Part shown: piece by piece, positions 1 to 10,558 of the stretch
Layout: every line of letters begins with the position of its first letter
Numbering within the stretch: the first letter of the stretch is position 1
From: Gammaproteobacteria bacterium
GTDB taxonomy: Bacteria; Pseudomonadota; Gammaproteobacteria; UBA6429; Thiohalophilaceae
DNA: 64,000 bases
Direction of reading: 5' to 3'
Assembly (NCBI GenBank): GCA_029880855.1
Contig: JAOUNS010000003.1
Coordinates: 264,835-328,834 of the forward strand
Notes under the pieces: generated by a model
What the model was told of the DNA's origin: nothing
Databases searched by the model: none
What the model saw: only the letters and a program-made list of their open reading frames with translations
Program-made: the position numbers and the translations under genes

Positions 1-2214
1 ATTGCCGCCGGTCTCCTCGTCATCGGCCATCAATTCCTGGATCTTTTGTGAACCCAGGTTGGAGGTCATGACGATCACCGCGTTGCGAAAATCAACCGTG
101 CGTCCCTGTCCATCGGTCAGGCGGCCGTCATCCAGCACCTGTAACAGGATATTGAACACATCCGGATGGGCCTTTTCCACCTCATCCATCAGGATCACGG
201 AATAGGGCCGACGGCGAATGGCTTCAGTCAGGTAGCCGCCTTCTTCATAACCCACATAGCCGGGCGGTGCGCCGATCAGTCGCGCCACGGAATGTTTCTC
301 CATGAACTCCGACATATCAATGCGCACGATGGCATCTTCCGTATCAAATAAAAATTCCGCCAGCGCCTTGGTCAGTTCCGTCTTGCCCACACCGGTGGGG
401 CCGAGGAACATGAAGGAACCAATGGGCCGTTTTGGATCAGACAATCCGGCACGGGAACGACGTATGGCATCACTCACGGCACTGACCGCTTCGTTCTGAC
501 CCACCACCCGTTTGTGCAAGGCATCTTCCATCTGCAACAGCTTGTCGCGTTCCCCTTCCAGCATCTTGGAAACCGGAATACCGGTCCACTTCGCCACAAC
601 CTCAGCGATCTCTTCTTCTGTCACTGCATTTCGCAGCAACTTGGTCTCTTTCATTTCAACGGCCGATGCCGCCGCCAGCTGTTTTTCCAGTTCAGGGATG
701 CGTCCATAGGAGAGTTCCGACATACGCGCCAGATCACCGGCACGGCGCGCCGTTTCCAGATCCATACGCGCACGATCCAGATTTTCTTTAATGTGTTGCG
801 CGCCCTGCAAGGCGGCCTTTTCTGCATTCCAAATCTCTTCCAGACCGTTGTATTCCGCCTGCAACTTGTTAATGTCCGCTTCCAGATTTTCCAGATGCTT
901 GCGCGAGGCTTCATCGGTTTCCTGATTCAGGGCCTCACGTTCAATCTTCATCTGAATCAACTTGCGATCCAGTTTGTCCATGGCTTCGGGTTTGGAGTCG
1001 ATCTCCATGCGAATTCGGCTGGCGGCTTCATCAACCAGATCGATGGCCTTGTCCGGTAACTGACGATCAGAAATGTAGCGATGTGACAGGGTTGCCGCCG
1101 CAATGATGGCCGGATCGGTGATGTCCACACCGTGGTGTACTTCGTATTTTTCTTTCAAACCACGCAGGATGGAAATGGTGTCTTCAACTGACGGTTCATC
1201 CACATAGATTTTTTGGAAACGACGTTCCAGCGCCGCATCTTTTTCAATGTATTGGCGATACTCATCCAGTGTGGTGGCGCCCACGCAGTGCAACTCACCG
1301 CGGGCCAGTGCCGGTTTCAACATATTACCTGCATCCATGGCCCCTTCCGCCTTGCCGGCGCCGACCATGGTATGGATTTCATCAATAAACAGGATAATCT
1401 GGCCTTCCTGTTTGGAGAGATCATTCAGCACGGCTTTCAAACGTTCCTCAAATTCACCGCGATACTTTGCACCGGCCAGCAAAGCGCCCAGATCCAGCGA
1501 CAAAACACGTTTGTGTTTCAGGCCTTCAGGCACTTCACCATTGATAATACGTTGCGCCAGTCCTTCCACAATGGCGGTCTTGCCCACACCGGGTTCACCG
1601 ATAATCACCGGATTGTTTTTGGTACGACGTTGCAACACCTGAATGGTGCGACGAATTTCATCATCCCGACCGATAACCGGATCGAGCTTGCCCTGCTCAG
1701 CTCGCTCGGTCAGATCGATGGTATATTTTTCCAGCGCCTGACGTTGATCTTCGGCATTGGGGTTATCGACTCTGGCGCCGCCGCGCAGTTTTTTGATCGA
1801 GGCCTCAAGCTTCTCTTTATCACCGCCGGCCTTTTTTAACAGCTCGCCTGCCTTGCCCTTGTCTTCCAGTGCGGCCAGCACAAACAGTTCGCTGGAGATG
1901 TAATCATCCTTGCGATCCTGCGCCAGCTTGTCAGTCAGGTTGAGCAAGCGGAGCAGTTCGTTGGAGATGCGCACTTCACCGGTGGCCTGGATAATCCGGG
2001 GCATATGATCCAGCGCTTCACCCAGTTGTGAGCGCAACAGGTTGACGTTGACCTCGGCCTGCAACAACACCTGCCGAGCCGTGCCGCCATCCTGATCCAG
2101 CAGGGCCAGCAATAGATGCAGGGGTTCGATATATTGATGGTTGCGTCCAATCGCCAACGATTGCGCATCAGAAATGGCGGTCTGGAATTTGCTGGTCAGT
2201 TTGTCCATTCGCAT
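1..2214 (-). CDS. clpB: ATP-dependent disaggregase ClpB (C-terminus beyond window)
   Basis: Hexameric AAA+ chaperone that pulls polypeptides out of aggregates together with DnaK in the cytoplasm. Reading leftward gives 738 codons in one uninterrupted frame. In order these show the N-terminal Clp repeat domain, a first AAA+ module with Walker A GEPGVGKT near residue 206, a long coiled-coil middle domain, and a second AAA+ module with Walker A GPTGVGKT near residue 605. E. coli ClpB has 857 residues, so about 120 C-terminal residues lie beyond the left edge. The ATG at 2214 (MRMDKLT) is preferred over the one at 2208. It aligns with E. coli MRLDRLT and has AGGTGA seven bases upstream. A heat-shock-type promoter lies just upstream. 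Confidence 0.97.
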   Translation of the reverse strand, partial: MRMDKLTSKFQTAISDAQSLAIGRNHQYIEPLHLLLALLDQDGGTARQVLLQAEVNVNLLRSQLGEALDHMPRIIQATGEVRISNELLRLLNLTDKLAQDRKDDYISSELFVLAALEDKGKAGELLKKAGGDKEKLEASIKKLRGGARVDNPNAEDQRQALEKYTIDLTERAEQGKLDPVIGRDDEIRRTIQVLQRRTKNNPVIIGEPGVGKTAIVEGLAQRIINGEVPEGLKHKRVLSLDLGALLAGAKYRGEFEERLKAVLNDLSKQEGQIILFIDEIHTMVGAGKAEGAMDAGNMLKPALARGELHCVGATTLDEYRQYIEKDAALERRFQKIYVDEPSVEDTISILRGLKEKYEVHHGVDITDPAIIAAATLSHRYISDRQLPDKAIDLVDEAASRIRMEIDSKPEAMDKLDRKLIQMKIEREALNQETDEASRKHLENLEADINKLQAEYNGLEEIWNAEKAALQGAQHIKENLDRARMDLETARRAGDLARMSELSYGRIPELEKQLAAASAVEMKETKLLRNAVTEEEIAEVVAKWTGIPVSKMLEGERDKLLQMEDALHKRVVGQNEAVSAVSDAIRRSRAGLSDPKRPIGSFMFLGPTGVGKTELTKALAEFLFDTEDAIVRIDMSEFMEKHSVARLIGAPPGYVGYEEGGYLTEAIRRRPYSVILMDEVEKAHPDVFNILLQVLDDGRLTDGQGRTVDFRNAVIVMTSNLGSQKIQELMADDEETGGN

Positions 2215-2273
2215 GGGTCAGTCACCTGTACGTGCTCAACGAAAAAAGATTCGGGAATTACTATTAGGTTAGT

Positions 2274-2302
2274 AGATAGGGCCACAACCAGCGAGATTCA
2301 AG
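2274..2302 (-). promoter_or_regulatory. sigma-32-type heat-shock promoter of clpB
   Basis: On the minus strand CTTGAAT (2302-2296) is followed after 14 bp by CCCTATCT (2281-2274). This closely matches the RpoH consensus CTTGAA / CCCCATnT with its short spacer. It lies about 60 bp upstream of the clpB start, and clpB is a classical RpoH regulon member. Confidence 0.7.
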
Positions 2303-2323
2303 CTCGCCGGATCAGGGGAATGA

Positions 2324-3835
2324 TTACGCACCGGTACGCTTGGTTAAATCAATGACAGTTGGATCGGAGGGTTTCGGGTAGGGATAGAGCTTGTCAAGAC
2401 CGACACTGTAGCCCGGTTTTTGCACGATGCGCACATGTTCACGGCGAAATTCCCGGGCATTGCGCAGCCCACAGGAGCGGGCCAGCACATTAATCTCATG
2501 ATTGACCCAGTGCGCATAGGCTGCCACGCGTTCCGCCTTGTCGGTCACCACCAGTCCTTTTTGCAGGCGCTTGTTATGGGTGGTAATCCCGGTCGGACAG
2601 TTATCCGTATGGCACTGCAACGATTGAATACAGCCCAGTGCAAACATGAAGCCGCGTGCGGTGACGGCAAAGTCCGCCCCCATACACAAGGCCCAGCCCA
2701 CTTCGGCCGAGGTCACCAGCTTGCCGGAGGCGATCAACTGGATACGACTTTTGAGTTCCGCTTCCATTAACACATCCACTGCCATGGGTAATGACTCAGC
2801 CAGCGGCAGACCGACGTTATCGATCAACACCTGTGGCGCGGCACCGGTGCCACCCTCACCGCCGTCAACGGTGATAAAGTCCGGCGCAAAATCCAGACCG
2901 CGTCGGTGAATGGTATCGCACAGATCACGCAGAAAACGTTCCGATCCGATTACCGCCTTGAACCCCACCGGCCGGCCGGTCACTTCACGAATATGGTTCA
3001 GGCTGTTCAGCAATTGTTCTATATTGGTGATCTCCGGATGTCGATTCGGGCTGCTGGACATCTTGCCTGCTTCAATCCCGCGGATGCGCGCCACCTCTTC
3101 CGTCACCTTGTTGGCCGGCAACACACCGCCGCGACCCGGTTTCGCCCCCTGGGATAACTTGAGTTCAAATGCCTTGACGTGTGCACTGACCTCTCGCAAA
3201 CGGTCATCACTCAGATTGCCATAGACATCACGCACACCGTACTTGGCCGTACCGATCTGGAACATCAGATCACATTCCCCTTCCAGATGATAGGGGGACA
3301 GTCCGCCTTCACCGGTATTCATCCAGATATCGGCTTTGCGTGCGCCATTGGATAACGCACGTACCGCCGGTTTGGAAATGGCGCCGTAACTCATACCGGA
3401 GATATTGAAAATATTTTTTGCGACAAAGGGTTTGTCACAGGGCGCACCGATAATCAGCGGCGGCATGGGTGACTGCTCTTCTTCCAGACGCGGAAAAAAA
3501 TCATTCACAAAGATAACTGCACCGGGTTGGCGCAGATCATTGGTCGAACCAAAGCTGACCATACCGCCCAGCCCTTTGGCGGTACGGTAGATCCAGGCCC
3601 GGGTGGCCCGGTTGAACGGCATCTCTTCCCGATCCTGAGCAAAAAAGTATTGCCGAAAGTATTCCCCCAGTCTTTCCATGCGATAACGCAGCCGTCCGAC
3701 AACCGGGTAGTTGCGCCGCACGGCATGGGTGGTTTGCATGATATCCGTGATATACATCCAGCAAATGGACAGTATCAGCAGGCTGAAAAGCCCGCCAAGA
3801 ATGACGACCAGCCAGTTTGCAATGATCGCTTCCAT
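2324..3835 (-). CDS. Membrane-anchored FMN-binding glutamate-synthase-like protein
   Basis: A 503-residue protein homologous to the FMN/ammonia-channel half of glutamate synthase (Glu_synthase domain), without the glutaminase domain of GltB. Residues about 8-28 form a hydrophobic segment, so it is probably tethered to the inner membrane. The core carries the glycine-rich stretches of the flavin barrel (GGVLPANK, DGGEGGTGAAP). It also has Cys402, Cys408 and Cys413 in the C-x5-C-x4-C spacing that binds a 3Fe-4S cluster in glutamate synthases. Stand-alone homologues are widespread, but their substrate is not settled, so glutamate synthesis should not be assumed. No glutaminase or GltD partner is adjacent. 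The gene follows clpB's upstream region and precedes an acyltransferase gene in the same direction. Confidence 0.85.
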   Translation of the reverse strand: MEAIIANWLVVILGGLFSLLILSICWMYITDIMQTTHAVRRNYPVVGRLRYRMERLGEYFRQYFFAQDREEMPFNRATRAWIYRTAKGLGGMVSFGSTNDLRQPGAVIFVNDFFPRLEEEQSPMPPLIIGAPCDKPFVAKNIFNISGMSYGAISKPAVRALSNGARKADIWMNTGEGGLSPYHLEGECDLMFQIGTAKYGVRDVYGNLSDDRLREVSAHVKAFELKLSQGAKPGRGGVLPANKVTEEVARIRGIEAGKMSSSPNRHPEITNIEQLLNSLNHIREVTGRPVGFKAVIGSERFLRDLCDTIHRRGLDFAPDFITVDGGEGGTGAAPQVLIDNVGLPLAESLPMAVDVLMEAELKSRIQLIASGKLVTSAEVGWALCMGADFAVTARGFMFALGCIQSLQCHTDNCPTGITTHNKRLQKGLVVTDKAERVAAYAHWVNHEINVLARSCGLRNAREFRREHVRIVQKPGYSVGLDKLYPYPKPSDPTVIDLTKRTGA

Positions 3836-3895
3836 GTAAGATCCCGGTGTTAATCTCTGAAGTTAAAACCTTAATCGACCAATCGGGAATTTTGT

Positions 3896-4588
3896 TTAAT
3901 GGTGGGTGGCGCGTATCCCTTTTGCCAGCACAGCCAAACACTCTTGATCAGTCATGACTGCGCAGTTCACTGGCGGACAGCTTTCCAAACGGGCGTGGGC
4001 GCGCAGGATCACACCCCGCATCACGTAACCGATACCTTTAACACCACTGACATGCAGGGGATAAACCTGTGCACCGGATAATTGTGACAAACGGTAAACC
4101 CCCCGTTTCAGTCGGGGTGGCGGCTCCTTGCCGTGATGTATTTGGCCTTGCGGAAACAGGGCAACAACCTTGCCTTCTGACAAGGCACGTAACGCTGATC
4201 GAAAGGCGACATCGTTGCGCCGGCTGCTGCGATCAACCGGGATACAACCGGCCAAACGAAATAACCAGTTTAAGCCAAAACGCAGATATTGTTCCCGGGC
4301 GATCATGAAATGGACCGGCCGGTTACAGGCGGCGATGATCAGCATGGGATCCAGACCGGAGATGTGATTACTGACGATGATGGCGCCGCCCTGCTCAGGC
4401 AAGGGGATCGGTTCATATTCAAACCGATGATAATAACGGCAGAATAACCGCACCCAGCCATCGATCGTGTTGGAAAAAAAACCGCCCCAGTCCGCCCGAT
4501 TGGCGCGTTGCCCGATACTGATCACTCCAATCAGAACAGCGATAATAATAATGGTACTGAGCCAGGTTGCCGTTTCTGCCGCCAACAA
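3896..4588 (-). CDS. PlsC-family 1-acylglycerol-3-phosphate acyltransferase-like protein
   Basis: A 230-residue membrane acyltransferase of the LPLAT family. An N-terminal hydrophobic helix (about residues 8-25) precedes the catalytic block NHISGLD (His75, Asp80) and the substrate-binding block FPQG at about 145-148, where FPEG is more usual. Expected reaction: transfer of an acyl chain to a lysophospholipid or related glycerol lipid at the inner membrane. The exact acceptor cannot be read from sequence. The likely start is TTG at 4588. No ATG or GTG lies between it and the in-frame stop of the upstream ZIP gene 12 bp away, which suggests translational coupling to that gene. Confidence 0.82.
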   Translation of the reverse strand: MLAAETATWLSTIIIIAVLIGVISIGQRANRADWGGFFSNTIDGWVRLFCRYYHRFEYEPIPLPEQGGAIIVSNHISGLDPMLIIAACNRPVHFMIAREQYLRFGLNWLFRLAGCIPVDRSSRRNDVAFRSALRALSEGKVVALFPQGQIHHGKEPPPRLKRGVYRLSQLSGAQVYPLHVSGVKGIGYVMRGVILRAHARLESCPPVNCAVMTDQECLAVLAKGIRATHH

Positions 4589-4600
4589 GTCGAAATTCCG

Positions 4601-5425
4601 TTAATGCAAGGTTGAGTGTGCGAAGTAAATACAAAGTATACCGGCCAGGATCAGAACAATCTGCTGAACCGTGGCGCTAAACTGGGTCCGCTTGTGCAGC
4701 CCCGGTATCAAATCAGCGACAGCAATATAAATGAAGCTTGAGGCGGCGACAGACAGGATATACGGTAACACCTGTCGTACTTCAGCCAGCGCGAAATACG
4801 CCGCAACCGCCCCGATCACTGTTGTCAGACTCACAGCCACGTTCATCCAGAGCGCCCTGGAACGACTGTAACCGCTGTTCAACAGCACCGCAAAATCACC
4901 GACTTCCTGCGGTATCTCATGTGTCGCCACCGCCAGACTGGTGACGATCCCCAAATGGATATCCGTCATAAAGGCGGCGGCAATCAATACACCGTCAACC
5001 AGATTATGGATACCGTCACCGATCAGAATCAGTGTCCCGGCAGCGTTATGGTGCTCTGTTGAGTGCGGTGCATGGGCTTCACAATGTGTGGTATGACAAT
5101 GACGCCACAGCACCATCTTTTCCAGCAGAAAGAAACCCAGCATACCCAGCAGAATGGTTAAGCCAATGTTATGGATTTCGATCTGGTAAATACTGCCTGG
5201 GCTCATACCAAAGCTGTTGGCGCCCCCCTGACTGACACCGGTTACTGCATGGGGAATCAATGCCAGGAAGGCGGCGCCCAATAAGGCGCCAATGGCAAAA
5301 CTGACCGAATGAGGCAAGAGGCGATCACGCTGTTTTGCCGGCAATAACAAAAACAGGCCGGCCGCCATCACGCTGAGCACACCGCCCAACAGACTGAACA
5401 AAATAATCCAGACAAGCAGGTCCAT
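4601..5425 (-). CDS. ZIP-family divalent metal transporter
   Basis: A 274-residue polytopic membrane protein of the ZIP (ZRT/IRT-like) family, which moves Zn(2+) or a related divalent cation into the cytoplasm. Hydrophobic helices span most of the length. A histidine-rich loop (about residues 108-122, with CHTTHCEAH and EHH) separates the first three helices from the signature pair HNLVDG and HEIPQE, whose His, Asp and Glu residues form the family's metal site. ATG 5425 (MDLLVW) is chosen over an upstream in-frame GTG at 5461. AGGAG lies upstream, though about 14 bases away. The metal cannot be assigned from sequence. Confidence 0.88.
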   Translation of the reverse strand: MDLLVWIILFSLLGGVLSVMAAGLFLLLPAKQRDRLLPHSVSFAIGALLGAAFLALIPHAVTGVSQGGANSFGMSPGSIYQIEIHNIGLTILLGMLGFFLLEKMVLWRHCHTTHCEAHAPHSTEHHNAAGTLILIGDGIHNLVDGVLIAAAFMTDIHLGIVTSLAVATHEIPQEVGDFAVLLNSGYSRSRALWMNVAVSLTTVIGAVAAYFALAEVRQVLPYILSVAASSFIYIAVADLIPGLHKRTQFSATVQQIVLILAGILCIYFAHSTLH

Positions 5426-5494
5426 AACGTGTTCTATCTCTCCTCTGTACGGAAGCCGCACATCATACCTGAACTGTTCGCGGATACCATGCTT

Positions 5495-6235
5495 TTATCC
5501 CGCACCTGCATCAGGTTTATCCAGCCAGATCAGGCTCGCCATGCGACCGGTCACACCATCGCGCCGGTAAGAATAAAAGTCTTCCGCCTGGCGGTAAGTA
5601 CAATATTCACCACCATGAATTCGCTCAATGCCGACGCGCTGTAAACGTCGCCGTGCCAACAGATACATATCGATCAACCAGCGCCCCTGTGGGGAGGGTG
5701 TAAAGGCATCGATATCATCCGCGCTTTGGTCAATAAACGCCGCCCTGACTTCGTCGCCCACTTCATACACCTCGGCCCCGATACCGGGTCCCAGCCAGGC
5801 CAGGGTATGGGCGGGATTAAAGCCGGCGGTGCTGATCGTCGCTTCCAGCACGCCGGCCGCCAAACCACGCCAACCGGCGTGGGCGGCGGCAACACTGTCT
5901 TGTGCGGCATCATAAAACAACACCGGCAGACAATCGGCTGTCATCACCACACACACGACGCCGGTATGATGGGTATAACTTGCATCCGCAGTAACCGGTA
6001 CCGTGATCCCATCGGCCTCGACAGCTTTTACGCCATGCACCTGTTCCAGCCAGGCCGGTTGGGCCGGCAGGTCCAGTCGCCGGATCAAATCGGCACGATT
6101 CGTCGCGACGGCTTGCGGGTCATCACCCACATGGCTACCCAGATTAAAGCTGTCATATGGCGCCGTACTCTGCCCGCCCCGCCGGGTCGTCACCCCGGCG
6201 TGTACATGGGGCGGTACGGGCCAAACCGCCGGCAA
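5495..6235 (-). CDS. pgeF: Multicopper-oxidase-fold purine nucleoside phosphorylase / peptidoglycan editing factor PgeF (YfiH)
   Basis: About 246 residues of the YfiH/DUF152 family. Members act as cytoplasmic purine nucleoside phosphorylases or as editing factors that keep wrong amino acids out of UDP-MurNAc precursors. Seen here are LEQVHG, the metal-site motif TADCLPV and HAGWRG, and the conserved C-terminal FYSYRRD...TGRMAS. The gene follows rluD immediately, as it does in many gammaproteobacteria. No ATG fits. TTG 6235 is the usual alternative, but it lacks a ribosome-binding site. A CTG at 6259, overlapping the rluD stop and seven bases after AAGGAG, is a serious rival that would add eight residues. 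Confidence 0.9.
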   Translation of the reverse strand: MPAVWPVPPHVHAGVTTRRGGQSTAPYDSFNLGSHVGDDPQAVATNRADLIRRLDLPAQPAWLEQVHGVKAVEADGITVPVTADASYTHHTGVVCVVMTADCLPVLFYDAAQDSVAAAHAGWRGLAAGVLEATISTAGFNPAHTLAWLGPGIGAEVYEVGDEVRAAFIDQSADDIDAFTPSPQGRWLIDMYLLARRRLQRVGIERIHGGEYCTYRQAEDFYSYRRDGVTGRMASLIWLDKPDAGAG

Positions 6236-6255
6236 CCAGTTGTCTGTTGAGGTAT

Positions 6256-7230
6256 TCAGCGTTCCTCTCCTTGCTGCTTGTCAGTGTGTAACTCGGCCAA
6301 CAGGTTCTGCATGTCCGGCGGCACAGGTTGCTGCCATTCCAGCATCTCCCCACTGACCGGATGCTGCAAACCCAGCCGGGCGGCATGCAGGGCCTGGCGT
6401 CGGAAATGCTGCAAGACATCCCGCAATCCTTCACTGCAGCCCTTTGGGATCTTCAGGCGTCCGGCATAGACCGGATCGCCCACAATGGGATAACGGATAT
6501 GAGCCAGATGGACACGGATCTGATGGGTCCGCCCGGTTTCCAGTCGGACACTGACATATGTATGCGCCCGAAATTTCTCCTGAATACGATAGTGGGTGAT
6601 CGCCTCTTTGCCGCCATGACGCACCACCGCCATCCGAGTACGATGCACAGGATGTCGGCCGATGGGTACATCCACACTGCCGCCGGCGGTCATCACTCCC
6701 TGCACCACCGCGTTATATTCCCGCAAGAAACTGCGTGCCTGAAGTTGCTCGACCAGTGACTTCTGCGCGGTCAACGTCCGCGCCACCACCAACAAGCCGC
6801 TGGTGTCCTTGTCCAGTCGGTGCACGATGCCGGCACGGGGCACATTCGCCAGCTCCGGCGCATGGTGCAACAAAGCATTGAGCATGGTGCCTTCCGGATT
6901 GCCCGATCCCGGATGAACCACCAGACCGGCCGGTTTATTAATGATCAGGATCTGCTCGTCCTCAAAGCGCACGTCCAGCGGCAGGTCCTGGGCAACAAAC
7001 CGGGTATCGGCCTCCTGCACAGTCATCAGGGACACGGTTTCACCGCCTTTCACTTTGTCTTTGGGGCGGATCTGCCGTCCGTCCACCTGCACATGGCCGG
7101 CCTTGATCCAGCCCTGCAAACGGGCACGGGAATATTGGCTGAACAGCGCCGCCAACACCTGATCCAGGCGCTGTCCCGCCATTTCCACCGGAACAACAGC
7201 AACAAGGGTTTGATCGTTATTTTCAGCCAT
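6256..7230 (-). CDS. rluD: 23S rRNA pseudouridine(1911/1915/1917) synthase RluD
   Basis: A 324-residue pseudouridine synthase that modifies helix 69 of 23S rRNA. An N-terminal S4 RNA-binding domain (about residues 17-75) is followed by the RluA-type catalytic domain. This has GIVHRLDKDTSG with catalytic Asp140, and the conserved block LETGRTHQIRVH. Length and order match E. coli RluD. ATG 7230 is the first start. The gene is divergent from bamD, as it is in E. coli and Pseudomonas, and shares a stop/start junction with pgeF. Confidence 0.96.
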   Translation of the reverse strand: MAENNDQTLVAVVPVEMAGQRLDQVLAALFSQYSRARLQGWIKAGHVQVDGRQIRPKDKVKGGETVSLMTVQEADTRFVAQDLPLDVRFEDEQILIINKPAGLVVHPGSGNPEGTMLNALLHHAPELANVPRAGIVHRLDKDTSGLLVVARTLTAQKSLVEQLQARSFLREYNAVVQGVMTAGGSVDVPIGRHPVHRTRMAVVRHGGKEAITHYRIQEKFRAHTYVSVRLETGRTHQIRVHLAHIRYPIVGDPVYAGRLKIPKGCSEGLRDVLQHFRRQALHAARLGLQHPVSGEMLEWQQPVPPDMQNLLAELHTDKQQGEER

Positions 7231-7246
7231 GACGGAGAATCAGTAA

Positions 7247-7275
7247 TTTATTCATTGGGGTTACAAGGGTATACT
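7247..7275 (+). promoter_or_regulatory. Possible sigma-70 promoter of bamD
   Basis: TTTATT (7247-7252), a 17-bp spacer and TATACT (7270-7275) lie about 45 bp before the bamD ATG. The -10 is good and the -35 is weak. The site sits in the rluD-bamD divergent gap. Confidence 0.45.
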
Positions 7276-7320
7276 GTCGGGATTCCAAAATACCAACCGG
7301 GCTTTTCCAGAGTTTATAAA

Positions 7321-8115
7321 ATGCAGCGAAATCTTCTCATTACATGTCTTCTTACATTTTTCCTGATCGGTTGTTCATCCACGCCATACAAAGGAGATGA
7401 TGAGGACAGTCCGAGCGTAACCGGCCTGACTGCTGCAGAAATCTACCAGGATGCAAAAACCAATCTCAATAATGCCAATTACGACCTTGCCATCCAGCTC
7501 TACGAAAAACTCGAGGCAAACTTCCCGTATGGTAATTATGCCACGCGCGCCCAGATGGAAGTGGCCTTTGCCTATTACAAGGCCGGTGAATACGAAACAG
7601 CGGTACTCGCCGCCGAACGTTTTATCAAATTACATCCCAATCATGCCAATGTGGATTACGCCTACTACCTGCGTGGGCTGGCCGGTTATACCATGACCGA
7701 GAGCTGGCTGGGCAAGCTTTTCAACCAGGACCCGACCGAGCGAGATCCCAGGGCTGCGCGCAGCTCGTTCCAGTTCTTTTCCGAATTGGTGAAAAAATTT
7801 CCCAAAAGCCGTTATGCCAAGGATGCGGTCCAGCGCATGATTCACCTGCGCAATGGTCTGGCCAAACATGAAATCCATGTAGCCGACTATTACTTTAAAC
7901 GTGATGCCTGGCCGGCGGCGGTCAATCGCTGCAAATACATAGTGGAAAACTTCCAGCAGACACCGGCGGTCGCCGATGCCCTGGCCTTGATGGTGAAATC
8001 CTATCGTAAACTGGAAAAACCAAAACTGGCCGATGATGCCTTGCGCGTGCTGGAAAAGAACCATCCGGATTTTCCGGAACTTGCTCAGTTAAAGAGCGGC
8101 ACGCTGGCTCAATAA
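7321..8115 (+). CDS. bamD: Outer membrane protein assembly factor BamD (ComL)
   Basis: A lipoprotein of the BAM complex that folds beta-barrel proteins into the outer membrane. The 264-residue product has a signal peptide ending in the lipobox LIGC, with acylated Cys18. This is followed by tetratricopeptide-like helical repeats containing YDLAIQLYEKL, YETAVLAAERFI and LRGLAGY. The frame stays open upstream of 7321, but ATG 7321 is the start that gives a proper lipoprotein signal. The gene is convergent with glnB, only 18 bp apart. Confidence 0.96.
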   Translation: MQRNLLITCLLTFFLIGCSSTPYKGDDEDSPSVTGLTAAEIYQDAKTNLNNANYDLAIQLYEKLEANFPYGNYATRAQMEVAFAYYKAGEYETAVLAAERFIKLHPNHANVDYAYYLRGLAGYTMTESWLGKLFNQDPTERDPRAARSSFQFFSELVKKFPKSRYAKDAVQRMIHLRNGLAKHEIHVADYYFKRDAWPAAVNRCKYIVENFQQTPAVADALALMVKSYRKLEKPKLADDALRVLEKNHPDFPELAQLKSGTLAQ

Positions 8116-8133
8116 CCGGCGTTACTTCCCCGC

Positions 8134-10171
<2,038 letters not shown>

Positions 10172-10276
10172 GCGTTTCACTCCTCACTACCGTGGCTAAA
10201 AACTTGTCTCATCCACGTCCCATCTGTCATGATGGACGGGAACTTCCGGCCCGGATTGTAGCGCGAAAACCTGACC

Positions 10277-10510
10277 ATGACACTGATACGCATTCTTATC
10301 ATCGCCTTCCTGGTGTGGCTGGTGCTGCGCTTGATCAAAAACAAAATTGATCAGCAGAACCGCAAACGTGCCGACAGTCAGGATCAAATCGCCACCATGG
10401 TGCGCTGCCGGCATTGTGGTCTGCATATCCCTAAACAAGACGCTGTTGAGTCCGCTAACCAGTACTACTGCAGTCAGGAACATCGCCGACTGGCGGAAAA
10501 GAATGACTGA
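10277..10510 (+). CDS. PP0621-family small membrane protein with Cys cluster
   Basis: A 77-residue protein with one N-terminal transmembrane helix (about residues 4-20), a basic linker and a C-terminal cysteine cluster. The cluster is CRHCG, then YYCSQEH about 23 residues later, and looks like a small treble-clef or zinc-ribbon fold. Proteins of this type (PP0621 family) lie next to pilS in several gammaproteobacteria, as here. Function is unknown. A link to PilS sensing is only suggested by position. Confidence 0.78.
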   Translation: MTLIRILIIAFLVWLVLRLIKNKIDQQNRKRADSQDQIATMVRCRHCGLHIPKQDAVESANQYYCSQEHRRLAEKND

Positions 10511-10558
10511 TTTTCATACAACCATGAGCGGAATATCCTCACTATTTGCAGCCGGGCC

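Noticed and set aside
3537..3941. A 134-codon minus-strand frame across the acyltransferase/flavoprotein junction
   Set aside because: Overlaps two well-supported genes in another frame and has no protein-like features.
5426..5494. A riboswitch between pgeF and the ZIP transporter gene
   Set aside because: Only 69 bases, with no conserved core recognised.
6820..7320. N-terminal extension of the bamD frame upstream of 7321
   Set aside because: It would destroy the lipoprotein signal and runs antisense through rluD.
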